DNA of 64,000 bases from Bacillota bacterium (lineage in GTDB: Bacteria > Bacillota > Clostridia > Oscillospirales > Ruminococcaceae), in NCBI GenBank assembly GCA_023433405.1, contig JAEZCT010000054.1, forward strand, positions 71,090 to 135,089, given 5' to 3'. The stretch's first letter is position 1. Each line of letters opens with the position of its first letter. The position numbers were made by a program, and so were the translations under genes. The notes beneath the pieces were generated by a model. It saw only the letters and a list, made by a program, of their open reading frames with translations. It did not search any database and was not told the DNA's origin. Shown here piece by piece: positions 8,280 through 16,623 of this stretch.

Positions 8280-8408
8280 TACTAATAACCGATATAAAAG
8301 TGTATAGCGTATTATGTGTAAAAGCAAGTGAAAACCTTTGGTTTATGAGTTTTTACGCGGATTTTTATATGAACTTCTACCCTTCTACACTACTTAATAG
8401 TATTAGTA
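8280..8408 (+). repeat. MITE-like element, long variant (129 bp)
   Basis: It runs from TACTAATAACC to ATTAGTA and is flanked by TTA on both sides (8277-8279 and 8409-8411). Inner segments GCAAGTGAAAACC and TTTACGCGGATTTTTAT match the 100-bp family; about 29 extra bases are spread near the two ends. The right TTA is the stop codon (TAA on the minus strand) of the flavin reductase that begins at 8990. Confidence 0.85.
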
Positions 8409-8990
8409 TTAAGCCCTACCCTTTGTACCCGAGCGTTTTTTGACTGAGAAGCCAAAGGTACCCAATCGTTTCCCGAGCTCGAAGTACTCTCCGTGTGAAT
8501 AGGCGACGAGGGAGCATTTGTGGAGCATAAGCTTGCCTTTGCTGTCGACGTACCGGTCGTCCACATCTACACACAGGACATTTGCAATAAACATATGGTG
8601 GCTGCCAAGCTCCTTAATCTCAGTCACACGGCACTCAATGCTAACGGGGCTTTCTTCAATTAAGGGTGCGGCTATCTGCGCAGCAGGAATCGGCGTGAGC
8701 CGCATATCGCGGAACTTGTCCGTTTTTTCTCCGCTCTTTACGCCGCAATAATCCGCGGCGCGGACAAGGGAGGCTGTGGTCAGGTTAATCGCAAACTCTC
8801 CCGAACTCTTAATCAGCTCATAGGAATACCGATTGGGCCGAACGGAGATGTAGGTCATGGAGGGCTGGGAGTTGATGATTCCCGTCCACGCAATTGTAAT
8901 AATATTCGGCTTTTCCATGCTGCCGCAGGTGACCATTGCGGTGGGAACCGGAGAAAGCAGGGCGCCGGGCTTCCATGTCTGTTTGCTCAT
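8409..8990 (-). CDS. Flavin reductase family protein
   Basis: 193 residues. PVPTAMVTCGSMEKPNIITI, AWTGIINSQPSMTYISVRP, EFAINLTTASLVRAADYCGV and KSGEKTDKF form the FMN-binding split barrel of the flavoredoxin/DIM6 group. The C-terminus is basic (SVKKRSGTKGRA). It starts at ATG 8990 with AAAGGAATGG upstream. Its stop codon is exactly the TTA target duplication of the adjoining repeat. It is a paralogue, not a copy, of 3614-4150: the two share only the fold. Confidence 0.87.
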   Translation of the reverse strand: MSKQTWKPGALLSPVPTAMVTCGSMEKPNIITIAWTGIINSQPSMTYISVRPNRYSYELIKSSGEFAINLTTASLVRAADYCGVKSGEKTDKFRDMRLTPIPAAQIAAPLIEESPVSIECRVTEIKELGSHHMFIANVLCVDVDDRYVDSKGKLMLHKCSLVAYSHGEYFELGKRLGTFGFSVKKRSGTKGRA

Positions 8991-9115
8991 CGTTTACCAT
9001 TCCTTTAATTTTAAGCGACTTCTAAAGCAAGTAATAAATAATTACTATGCCTATTTTAACACATTACGGCGCCCGAGCCAATGCTTTTTATGATGAGGCC
9101 ATAGCACCCCTGTTG

Positions 9116-9823
9116 TTACCGTTGTATCTGGCCGCGCGGAGGACAGGCTGGCGACAGCACAAAGCCCGGAACATAGGGTATTATGAATACAGGTATGCCC
9201 GTAGAGTATGGCGCAATTTCATATTGCTGATAGTATATTGCAATTCCCTCGGGGGTTAGATAAAAATGCTTGTCATTAAAATACTGCATCGTTTTAAGGG
9301 CATAGTCGTCAAAATAGATTCCGGCGTTCTCTTTGGATTGCGCCGCAATCTGTTTATTGACGTTCTCTACGATATACGCCTTGTAATTGACCGAGCACGC
9401 GAACAAATCGCGCAGCAGTACACATGCGCCCCGCGAAAGATTCCAGGTATCCGAACATCGTACCGTATTGCCATGCGCGCCGCCCGTAAACTCGTACTGG
9501 TCAAAATACAGGCTGAGTACGCAGTTTTCATTATAACCCATCTCAAAGGCCGCCGCCACATCGTAGCGCACATTGGGGTTATTTTCGGTTTCGGTCTGCA
9601 CCGGTAGTCTGGTTGCCTCACAGTACAACTGCCGAACCCTGCCCTGCTCAAGCGCAGCTGCCCTTGCCTTGTATATGGAGTTTAGTTCGCCCAACATCCG
9701 CTGATAATAGATGCCGGAAAACTGCGGATACTGGATTTTGTAATGCAGCACTGCCCTGCCTTGGTTACTAAGCTCACTTTCCAGCGTTACGGTATTTACC
9801 CACGCCGATTGACCTGCTGTCAT
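9116..9823 (-). CDS. DUF4163/DUF3298 (RsiV-like) domain protein without export signal
   Basis: 235 residues. The N-terminal part (VLHYKIQYPQFSGIYYQRML) matches DUF4163 and the C-terminal part matches DUF3298: QYEFTGGAHGNTVRCSDTWN, LSRGACVLLRDLFA and FYLTPEGIAIYYQQYEIAPY. In RsiV this pair forms the extracellular lysozyme-binding part of an anti-sigma factor. Here no signal peptide or membrane helix precedes it, so it may be cytoplasmic or surface-associated by other means. The ATG (9823) follows GAGGTGAT. No sigma-factor gene lies beside it. Confidence 0.82.
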   Translation of the reverse strand: MTAGQSAWVNTVTLESELSNQGRAVLHYKIQYPQFSGIYYQRMLGELNSIYKARAAALEQGRVRQLYCEATRLPVQTETENNPNVRYDVAAAFEMGYNENCVLSLYFDQYEFTGGAHGNTVRCSDTWNLSRGACVLLRDLFACSVNYKAYIVENVNKQIAAQSKENAGIYFDDYALKTMQYFNDKHFYLTPEGIAIYYQQYEIAPYSTGIPVFIIPYVPGFVLSPACPPRGQIQR

Positions 9824-9960
9824 ACGACATCACCTCACAGCAAAGCATATGCGCAAAACGTTGATTGCATACATTGTTGTGAAGGTTAAACAAAAATAAC
9901 AAACAATTGTGCTGTGACCCAGTCATGCATACGGACTGCGTCAAATTACGTCCCTTGCGC

Positions 9961-9989
9961 TTGCGCAGGAGTGATAAGCGTGATAGAAT
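9961..9989 (+). promoter_or_regulatory. Possible promoter for the ECF S-component gene
   Basis: TTGCGC (9961-9966), 17-base spacer, TAGAAT (9984-9989). The spacing is ideal but both boxes are imperfect. The leader to the gene would be about 200 bases and would contain an eroded repeat. Confidence 0.4.
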
Positions 9990-10002
9990 AACCCTAACAC
10001 GA

Positions 10003-10098
10003 TCATCCGTTTGAAAAAGTATGTAAAAATCCAGTCACTGTTCCTTTTTTTGAATTATGGGCTTTGACACAGGTTTTTGTACTTTTATTGGAGGATAG
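10003..10098 (+). repeat. Eroded MITE-like element in the ECF gene leader
   Basis: CATCCGTTTGAAAAAGTATG, TAAAAATCCAGTCACTG, GAATTATGGGCTTTGACAC and TTTTTGTAC appear in the same order as in the 100-bp family (plus orientation), but with many changes and no intact ends. The rest of 9824-10196 shows no gene or riboswitch that I recognise. Confidence 0.5.
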
Positions 10099-10196
10099 TT
10101 TGTCGCATCTCCGTGAGCATACCGTAGCACAGCACCAGACCGAGACTCTGTTTTGTGATTCCTAATCGGATTGTGATGTGAAAGGAAGAAATGCAA

Positions 10197-10787
10197 ATGA
10201 ACAAAAATATCCGCTTGTACCGAATGACGGCCGCAGCCCTTTTAAGCGCGGTTGGTATCGTCATACCTATGTTTATGCCGTTTCCCTTTAAGATTATTAT
10301 TGAACCCGCATCGTATACCCTTACGAGCCATGTTGCTGTATTTCTTGCGATGTTTATCTCCCCGCCTGTCGCGGTGGCGGTATCACTTGGCACTACATTA
10401 GGTTTTTTTCTGGGCGGATTTCCGATTGTTATTGTTCTGCGCGCGCTTACCCATGTTATTTTCTCTCTGGCTGGCGCGTTATGGCTGAAACGGCACCCGC
10501 ACACCCTTGCAACTTTTCGAGGCAAGCTTACCCTCAGTAGTGCGCTGGCGGTCATACACGCTATATGTGAGGTGTTGGTTGTAATTCCGTTTTACTTTGG
10601 AAATATGCTCGCAGCAAAAAGCTATGACAGCGGTTTTTTGTATTCGGTCATCCTGCTCGTCGGGGTAGGAACACTGGTTCACAGCAGTGTGGATTTCTTT
10701 ATTTCCGTATACCTGTGGAAGGCGCTTACCAGAAGCCGGTCCATCAGCGAGATTTCCACCGTCACGTTCCGACCTAGCGCAAACTAA
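10197..10787 (+). CDS. ECF transporter S component (vitamin-type substrate binder)
   Basis: 196 residues with about six membrane helices. LLSAVGIVIPMFMPFPFKII, then PASYTLTSHVAVFLAMFISP and GTTLGFFLGGFPIVIVLRAL match ECF S-components annotated as niacin-type or unassigned. It would bind a vitamin at the membrane and hand it to a shared EcfA-EcfA'-EcfT module, which is not in this window. The ATG at 10197 is eight bases after AAAGGAAG; an ATG at 10191 is too close. The substrate is not certain. Confidence 0.85.
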   Translation: MNKNIRLYRMTAAALLSAVGIVIPMFMPFPFKIIIEPASYTLTSHVAVFLAMFISPPVAVAVSLGTTLGFFLGGFPIVIVLRALTHVIFSLAGALWLKRHPHTLATFRGKLTLSSALAVIHAICEVLVVIPFYFGNMLAAKSYDSGFLYSVILLVGVGTLVHSSVDFFISVYLWKALTRSRSISEISTVTFRPSAN

Positions 10788-10814
10788 CGGATTTTGAAGC
10801 ATTTATTAATACGC

Positions 10815-10865
10815 AACGGCGGACGAAGTTCACCTCAATGGTGGCTTCGACCGCCGTTTTTTCGT
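10815..10865 (+). terminator. Terminator after the ECF S-component gene
   Basis: AACGGCGG, ACGAAG and ACC pair with GGT, CTTCG and CCGCCGTT around a short loop, ending in TTTTTT. Confidence 0.88.
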
Positions 10866-10897
10866 ATTCTTGCTAACCCCGCTTTTAAACGGGCTTA

Positions 10898-10997
10898 TAC
10901 TAATATCCGATTTAAAAGAGTATAAAAATCAAGTGAAAAGCTTTAATTTATGGGTTTTCACGCGGATTTTTATCGACTCTTTTTGAGGGGATTAGTA
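10898..10997 (+). repeat. MITE-like element, type copy (100 bp)
   Basis: It runs from TACTAATATCCGATTTAAAA to GAGGGGATTAGTA, flanked by TTA on both sides (10895-10897 and 10998-11000). It differs from the copy at 55724-55823 by a single base (GGGG for GGAG). The outer arms (about 33 bp, imperfect) and the inner arms GTGAAAAGC / GGTTTTCAC fold the whole unit into one hairpin. Confidence 0.92.
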
Positions 10998-11002
10998 TTA
11001 CA

Positions 11003-11098
11003 CTCATTTCCTCGAAAAGTGAAGACAAATATCCGCGTGAAAGCCCATAAGTCGGAGCTTTTCACTCAATTTATAACGCTTATAAATTGATAATTGAA
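11003..11098 (-). repeat. Eroded MITE-like element in inverted orientation, next to the type copy
   Basis: CATTTCCTCGAAAAGTG, AATATCCGCGTGAAAGCCCA, TAAGTCGGAGCTTTTCACTC and ATTTATAACGC follow the family order read on the minus strand. It lies six bases from the type copy, in the opposite sense, so the pair could form one large foldback. It ends just before the U32 stop codon (11105). Confidence 0.65.
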
Positions 11099-11104
11099 CT
11101 AGAG

Positions 11105-12334
11105 CTACTCCGCCGCTTTTCGGCGTATGATGGCACCCTTGCACAAGGGAGTTTTGCAGTCAAAGGTAAAGGGCATCATGGGGTGGGGAGTGCTGTATAT
11201 TGACTCTCCTTCGGGCGTTGCCAGCCCCTCGGCGGTTATAATGATGGGGCGGCTGCGCGGCATGAGTATCTCCACCTCATCGCCCCGGCAAAGCTTGTTG
11301 CGCTGGGTGCAGCTGGCAATCCCATCGCACCAATCCTCCACCACCGCCACAAAATCATAGCGGCGGATATACCCGCCGGTTTCATAATACTGCGCATTTT
11401 CGGGCTGTCCAAAGAAGAAGCCAGTGCAGTACTGGCGGTGACTGACCTTGCGCACCTCATCAACCAGCCAAGACTCCGTTTGATAGCCAGACGGGTTTGC
11501 AAGGTATCCGTCCACGGCACAGCGGTATGCGTTGGTAACCACCGACACATAGTAATCGGATTTTGCCCTGCCCTCAATTTTAAGGCTGGTTACCCCCGCC
11601 TCAGCTAGCTCACGGATATGCTCTATCATGCATAAATCCTTGGCGTTGAGGATATAGGTGCCGCTCTCGTCCTCGAACACCGGGTAAAATTCATTGGGGC
11701 GTTTTTCTTCCATCAGCGCATACTGCCATCGGCAGGGCTGTGCGCACTGCCCTCGATTGGAATCGCGGCCGATTATATATGATGACAGCAGGCATCGACC
11801 TGAGAAGGAAACGCACATCGCGCCATGCACAAAGACTTCAATGGCGAGGTCGGGCGGGGTGTGCGCGCGGATGTAGCGAATCTCGTCGAGCGAAAGCTCT
11901 CGGGCAAGCACCACACGTCGCGCACCCAGCGCATGCAGCTCATTAGCCGCCGCGTGGTTGACAATACCTGCTTGGGTGGAGATGTGCAGCTCCATATCCG
12001 GCATGGTTCGCCTTGCCAGTGCGAGCACACCCACATCGCTGACAATGACCGCGTCCACACCGGAATCCTTCACAAAGCCAAAATACGCGGGCAGCTGCTC
12101 AATCTCGTCGCAGCGCGGCAGGGTGTTGCAGGTGAGAAATACCCGTACCCCGCGAGCATGGGCATATTGTACGCCGCGGACAAGATCCGCTTCATCAAAA
12201 TTTGCCGACGCTGTGCGCATGGAGAAGCTTTTGCCGCCTACATAAACCGCATCGGCACCAAAATCCACGGCGGCACACAGCGCGGCATAATCCCCCGCAG
12301 GCGCAAGCACCTCAAGTGACGGTTCTATGGTCAT
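11105..12334 (-). CDS. Peptidase U32 family protein (TrhP/RlhA-like)
   Basis: 409 residues. LEVLAPAGDYAALCAAVDFG and ADAVYVGG start the TIM-barrel domain; EVFVHGAMCVSFSGRCLLSS, then RGQCAQPCRWQY give the conserved cysteine cluster, and SLKIEGRAKSDYYV is the family signature. Characterised relatives (RlhA, TrhP) are RNA hydroxylation factors rather than proven proteases, probably using an iron-sulfur centre. The start ATG at 12334 has TCCTCC (GGAGGA) at 12342-12347; an upstream in-frame ATG at 12385 has no ribosome site. The gene lies downstream of mltG, as U32 genes often do in clostridia. Confidence 0.9.
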   Translation of the reverse strand: MTIEPSLEVLAPAGDYAALCAAVDFGADAVYVGGKSFSMRTASANFDEADLVRGVQYAHARGVRVFLTCNTLPRCDEIEQLPAYFGFVKDSGVDAVIVSDVGVLALARRTMPDMELHISTQAGIVNHAAANELHALGARRVVLARELSLDEIRYIRAHTPPDLAIEVFVHGAMCVSFSGRCLLSSYIIGRDSNRGQCAQPCRWQYALMEEKRPNEFYPVFEDESGTYILNAKDLCMIEHIRELAEAGVTSLKIEGRAKSDYYVSVVTNAYRCAVDGYLANPSGYQTESWLVDEVRKVSHRQYCTGFFFGQPENAQYYETGGYIRRYDFVAVVEDWCDGIASCTQRNKLCRGDEVEILMPRSRPIIITAEGLATPEGESIYSTPHPMMPFTFDCKTPLCKGAIIRRKAAE

Positions 12335-12391
12335 AGGGCTATCCTCCTGGTTACTTGATGATGAAAGTTTACTATTCATAAACATCGCACG

Positions 12392-12421
12392 AAAGCGGGC
12401 GGCGCATTTGCCGCCCGCTTT
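12392..12421 (-). terminator. Hairpin between mltG and the U32 gene
   Basis: Perfect 12-bp arms AAAGCGGGCGGC / GCCGCCCGCTTT around GCATTT. The T tract is short, so termination may be partial. Confidence 0.6.
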
Positions 12422-12425
12422 ATAA

Positions 12426-12525
12426 TACTATTCTCCGATAAAAGTGTTGATAAAAATCCGCGTCAAAATCCATAAATTAAAGATTTTCACTTGATTTTTA
12501 TACACTTTTTAATCGGATAATAGTA
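12426..12525 (-). repeat. MITE-like element (100 bp)
   Basis: It runs from TACTATTCTCCG to CGGATAATAGTA with TAA on both sides (12423-12425 and 12526-12528). It is nearly identical to the copies at 949 and 35636. It sits between the mltG stop and the terminator at 12392. Confidence 0.93.
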
Positions 12526-12568
12526 TAAGAAATCACTTTTAGGTTATCCGTTTCATCGCGAAAAAGCT

Positions 12569-14260
12569 CTATTCCTTGTGAGTATTCACGCCGCCGACTT
12601 CATCGCCTACGGCTTTCGCCCTTGCCATGTTGGCCTCGTGCTGCGCCAAAGTTTGGGCGTAGTAATACTGCATTTTAACGTCGGTGAGGAAGTAGTAATA
12701 GTTGTAATCGTCGGGATATATCGCCGCCTTGATAGCATTAAGCCCGGGGTTTGAAACCGGACCGACAGGCAGTCCGTCGCATTTATAGGTGTTGTATGCG
12801 GAGGCGTATGCCTCACGGTCAGACTCGCTTGTTACAAACGGGGTAATATTATCGTTAACATAGTTGATGGTAACGTCTGATTGCAGCTTGGGGAAGGTCT
12901 GGGGGCGGTTCAGGCGGTTATGGAACACGCTTGAAACCATATACATATCGTCAAGCGTGCGCCCTTCCTTTTGAATCAGCGACGCCAGGTTAATGGTCTG
13001 GTCCAGCGTCATTCCCACCTTTTCCATACGGTCAATCAGGTCGGCTGTTATCTTTTTATTAAAGTTCTTTAAAAACTTATCCGCCACCGAGCTGGGTCTT
13101 TCAGGTACAAAAAAGCTGTAGGTGTCAGGGAACAGATACCCCTCAAGCTTAAGGTAGCGGTTGCCGCCGGTGGGGATTAAGTCCTCAAACTCATAACCAA
13201 AATCCGTGGTGTTAAGCGCATGAACAAAATCCTCAGCAGAACAGACCCTTTTCTCCTCCAGCTTGTCTGCAATCTCTCGGATGGTCATGCCCTCGATAAA
13301 GGTAATGGTCACAATCTGACGCTCGTCGCGCACTGTTTGTATCGCCGCAAAGATTTCATCGTAGCCCATATTGGAATTAAGCGTAAAGCTGCCGCTTAAA
13401 AAGCTGTCGGCATAATCGCGGAAGGTGGAATAAAGCCGAAAGGTCAGCGGCTGCGAGATAATTCCCTTTTCCTTTAATAAATCCGCAACCTGTTGAGTAT
13501 TGGCGTTTGCGGGTATTGTAACCGAGATTTCCCGTTCTGATTTAAACAAACCCAGAACATCGCTCATCGATTGCAGGATGAAAACCGACAATAATATGGA
13601 CACAAACAGTACGCCTACGGTGTAGATGATTCCGTTTGCCAGCCATCCCAGTCCGCGCAGGGTCTTATTGCGGGGACTGCGGTACGCGGCATCCTTTGCC
13701 CCGGTTTGCTGCGGAGGGGTATAATCAAAGGCCTCCTCACCTTTTGGCCGCTGTCCGCGCACTGGCTTGCCGGGGGTTTGAGGTCTGCTAACGTTTACCG
13801 GCGGCACAGCGCGGTGATCGGCCTGGCGGCGCGCGCGGTTGTCAAAATCGGGGATTGCATTGTAATCCTCGTCCGCGATGTTCAGCTTAAAGGGCTTTGA
13901 CGGTCTTGCTGGCACCTGCTGCTGAATGGCACCTTTATCGTAGGGCTTAACCTCCTCGCCTGACGGCTGGCCGTTCATCCGATTTTCGATGGATTTACGC
14001 GATACGACAATGGTTGGTTCGCTTTGCTCCTGCTTGGCAGGCTGCGGCGGGATTTCAACGTCCGGCGGAAGCTCGCCAAACGAATTGGGGCGGTATATAC
14101 TTTTCTTTGGTGCGATAGGCGGCGGCTCGGCAGAGGACTTCCCGCCGCCGAAATATTCGGCATCCGACTTTTCTATATCAAACAGCTCCGGTTTGGAGTT
14201 CTCCCGCTTAGGCTGATCGCCGGATAAATCCCGGTCCTGTTCCCTGTCGTTGTAATTCAT
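12569..14260 (-). CDS. mltG: Endolytic murein transglycosylase MltG
   Basis: 563 residues. A proline- and charge-rich cytoplasmic tail of about 200 residues precedes one membrane helix (about 207-231, IIYTVGVLFVSILLSVFIL). The external YceG/MltG domain has a LysM-like start (VTIPANANTQQVADLLKEKG) and the catalytic region LASLIQKEGRTLDDMYMVSS with the conserved glutamate, then VFHNRL. MltG cuts nascent glycan strands and sets their length. The long N-terminal tail is unusual beside proteobacterial MltG (about 340 residues) but is known in Firmicutes. The ATG follows GGGGAGG by about 10 bases. Confidence 0.93.
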   Translation of the reverse strand: MNYNDREQDRDLSGDQPKRENSKPELFDIEKSDAEYFGGGKSSAEPPPIAPKKSIYRPNSFGELPPDVEIPPQPAKQEQSEPTIVVSRKSIENRMNGQPSGEEVKPYDKGAIQQQVPARPSKPFKLNIADEDYNAIPDFDNRARRQADHRAVPPVNVSRPQTPGKPVRGQRPKGEEAFDYTPPQQTGAKDAAYRSPRNKTLRGLGWLANGIIYTVGVLFVSILLSVFILQSMSDVLGLFKSEREISVTIPANANTQQVADLLKEKGIISQPLTFRLYSTFRDYADSFLSGSFTLNSNMGYDEIFAAIQTVRDERQIVTITFIEGMTIREIADKLEEKRVCSAEDFVHALNTTDFGYEFEDLIPTGGNRYLKLEGYLFPDTYSFFVPERPSSVADKFLKNFNKKITADLIDRMEKVGMTLDQTINLASLIQKEGRTLDDMYMVSSVFHNRLNRPQTFPKLQSDVTINYVNDNITPFVTSESDREAYASAYNTYKCDGLPVGPVSNPGLNAIKAAIYPDDYNYYYFLTDVKMQYYYAQTLAQHEANMARAKAVGDEVGGVNTHKE

Positions 14261-14326
14261 GATTGATTGACCTCCCCGCAGTTATGGATCGCGTAATTAT
14301 ATAACCTTTGCCGTAATAAGCGGCCG

Positions 14327-14923
14327 TTATGGCCGTTGTTTTTTACAGTCGATCACCTCGTGATCGGTGATAACAAAATCACAGGGTATATCATACCGCC
14401 CTCTGTGAAGCCTGCGAGTAATGCCTGAGGCATAGCACAGCCCCAGCATAACCCCGTCATAACGCGACAAAAAGCGGTCATAATAGCCTTTACCATAGCC
14501 CAGTCGATAGCCCTCACGGTCAAACGCAAGCCCCGGCACTAGGCACACACTTGATTTAAATTCACTGAGCTCCTCACAGCGCTCCGGGTTTGGCTCCAGT
14601 ACGCCGAAGGTTCGGCGGTTAAGCTCATTAAAGGAACGTATGCAGTAAAAGCGCATCTCTCTTGTGCCGTCGATGCAGTAAGGGACTGCAACACGCCGAC
14701 CCTCTGAAAGGGTAAGCTCTATTATCCTTCTTGTGTCAATCTCAAGCGGGGTGGAAACATAGGTGAGCAGCACATCAGCCGAGCTGAAGTGCCAGAGCGC
14801 GCGCAGGCGTCTTAAAATCTCGGTGTCGCAGGCTTCCTTCTGTTCGGGGCTCATCTCCCGCCGCTGTTCCTTATGCCGGTTTCTCAGGTCTTGCTTATAA
14901 CATCTTATATCGAATCGCTGCAT
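14327..14923 (-). CDS. 5-formyltetrahydrofolate cyclo-ligase
   Basis: 198 residues, the usual length. The basic N-terminus KQDLRNRHKEQRREMSPEQK matches the ATP-binding start of the family, and LVPGLAFDREGYRLGYGKGY YDRFL is the signature segment. The enzyme converts 5-formyl-THF to 5,10-methenyl-THF with ATP. Its start overlaps the end of the DJ-1 gene by 19 bases, so the two are translationally linked. With thyX and glyA in the window it belongs to one-carbon metabolism. Confidence 0.93.
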   Translation of the reverse strand: MQRFDIRCYKQDLRNRHKEQRREMSPEQKEACDTEILRRLRALWHFSSADVLLTYVSTPLEIDTRRIIELTLSEGRRVAVPYCIDGTREMRFYCIRSFNELNRRTFGVLEPNPERCEELSEFKSSVCLVPGLAFDREGYRLGYGKGYYDRFLSRYDGVMLGLCYASGITRRLHRGRYDIPCDFVITDHEVIDCKKQRP

Positions 14924-15453
14924 TGTAGTGACGCCCTTAGCTGGTCGGCCCTTTCCTGTGATACCAGCGCTGAAACTAACGCAAGCCCAAAGGGCAGCGC
15001 AACCCCCGCGCCCGCCGCGGTAATGAGCTTGCCTTCGCGCAGGACGCCGCCCGCCTGATAAAGCCCACCCGGTGCCTGAGATTCGTAACCGGGATAGCAG
15101 GTGTACCGTCTGCCGTTAAGCAAGCCCTTATGCCCGAGAATTGAGGGCGCGGCGCAGATAGTGGCAATCCATTTATCATTTTGTGCGCAGAAATCAATAA
15201 AACACTGCACAATTTCGGATTTTTCTAAATTTAATGTGCCGGGCATACCTCCCGGCAATACCAGCATATCCACGTTATCGGGTGAGACCTTGCTTTCCTC
15301 AATATCCGCCGAAACCGTAATGCCGTGTGAGCCCCTGATTGCTTTACCTCCCACGCCCACTGTCGTCACCTCAAGCTCCGCCCGGCGAAGGATGTCAATC
15401 GGCGCAATCGCCTCAATCTCTTCAAACCCGTTTGCAAGGAACACATAAATCAT
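14905..15453 (-). CDS. DJ-1/PfpI family protein
   Basis: 182 residues. MIYVFLANGFEEIEAIAPID carries the conserved glutamate, MLVLPGGMPG the oxyanion loop, and WIATICAAPSILG the nucleophile cysteine (C100) of the DJ-1/ThiJ group. Members act as redox sensors, glyoxalase-like enzymes or chaperones; the role here is not fixed. The ATG follows AAGGAGG (15463-15469), immediately preceded by a perfect hairpin. Confidence 0.9.
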   Translation of the reverse strand: MIYVFLANGFEEIEAIAPIDILRRAELEVTTVGVGGKAIRGSHGITVSADIEESKVSPDNVDMLVLPGGMPGTLNLEKSEIVQCFIDFCAQNDKWIATICAAPSILGHKGLLNGRRYTCYPGYESQAPGGLYQAGGVLREGKLITAAGAGVALPFGLALVSALVSQERADQLRASLQCSDSI

Positions 15454-15470
15454 ATGCTGTCAACCTCCTT

Positions 15471-15492
15471 CTATGCTTGCGGGCAAGCATAG
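15471..15492 (-). promoter_or_regulatory. Perfect hairpin abutting the DJ-1 ribosome site
   Basis: CTATGCTTGC and GCAAGCATAG form a 10-bp perfect stem around GG. On the minus-strand mRNA it ends right before AAGGAGG. There is no T tract, so it is not a normal terminator; it could affect mRNA stability or ribosome access. Confidence 0.45.
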
Positions 15493-15621
15493 TCCGCGCC
15501 CCTTGCGCGGCTCATGGTAAGCTTGCCACCAAAACCGGTTTTTCATGCGTTCGCGATGGGAATACAATTATGGAATGCGTATTACAGCGTTTTTGTGGAA
15601 TTTCTCCAAGCAAAAGTTTTT

Positions 15622-16392
15622 TTATTGTTTAAGCTGCTCATAATGCTTTGTTACTTCCTCAGCCCTTCCGCAGCTCATTCGTCCCTCGGGGCAGGGTCCT
15701 GTTACGCAGGGCGGTCCAGCCGCTGCAAACAGATTCGGAGCTGCCTTGATGACACAAGCGAGCATTTGGTCGGCGACCTCATGAATTTCCCACTGGGCGC
15801 GGTTGCAGCAGCGGTGGTGAAAAAAGTTTATCAGGCTGCGGGCGTTCATGGTAACAATCATGCGGGTATCGCAGGCGTTGGGCAATACAAAACGGGCATC
15901 CTCAATAGCTAGTTTCTCCGCTTTCCTGTTTGCTGTCTCGGCGGGAACTCCCTCACCGGTCAGGCGACGGGTATGCGTGTCCTTTAGAATCTCAGCAATG
16001 CGTTCATAGTGCCGCGTCGCTGACTCCATGGCGCGAATATACTCCTCCTTTGCCTCTGCTATTGCTTCAATTTCTGGAGGAATAATATATTCAAAGCCGT
16101 TTTTGCGTACATACCGCTGACTTTGCACCGAATAGGATGCAATGCGATGGCGGGTAATCTGTGCAAGCAGGGCGCGGGAAACTCCCTCGATTGCAAAGGT
16201 AAACGATGCGTGCTCGATGGGGCTTTCGTGCCCGATCTCGGCAAGCATGGCCACAAAGCGCGAGGTTACCTCCGGCGTTAAGCCATCGGTGAGTGTTTCT
16301 ATGCTTTCCGCATTGCTGTAGCATAGCTTTGCGGCGGCGGCCACCACCTTTTCGGGCTCGGGCGTATATGATATCAGTGTTACCTTTGCCAT
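15622..16392 (-). CDS. thyX: FAD-dependent thymidylate synthase
   Basis: 256 residues. The ThyX motif RHR-x7-S is present at about residues 81-93 (RHRIASYSVQSQR), and NARSLINFFHHRCCNRAQWE supplies the C-terminal active-site region. ThyX makes dTMP from dUMP using methylene-THF, FAD and NADPH. The ATG at 16392 follows GGAG closely; an upstream in-frame start at 16458 lacks a ribosome site. A cysteine-rich tail (CVTGPCPEGRMSCGR) resembles those of many clostridial ThyX proteins. Confidence 0.95.
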   Translation of the reverse strand: MAKVTLISYTPEPEKVVAAAAKLCYSNAESIETLTDGLTPEVTSRFVAMLAEIGHESPIEHASFTFAIEGVSRALLAQITRHRIASYSVQSQRYVRKNGFEYIIPPEIEAIAEAKEEYIRAMESATRHYERIAEILKDTHTRRLTGEGVPAETANRKAEKLAIEDARFVLPNACDTRMIVTMNARSLINFFHHRCCNRAQWEIHEVADQMLACVIKAAPNLFAAAGPPCVTGPCPEGRMSCGRAEEVTKHYEQLKQ

Positions 16393-16623
16393 AACAGCTC
16401 CATGTCCTTTCCCGATAAATAATACGTCGGAGACAGGTAAAAATCCGCGCTCTGGCATTTAAAGTCATTGCAGTCGAAATTCGCGTCTTCTTAGTGTTTC
16501 CCGTGTTTCGGTAATAAGTAAGTAAAAGCGTTGTTGCTAATAATACCAGGCGCTTCGCCTTTTACGCCGGCTCATCGGATAATACGAGGTTTTACCGCTT
16601 GCATCTGCAAAAGGCGCTTCTTC

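Noticed and set aside
16438..16592. Further element copy upstream of thyX
   Set aside because: TAAAAATCCGCG and CATCGGATAATACG resemble parts of the family, but the order and spacing do not fit.
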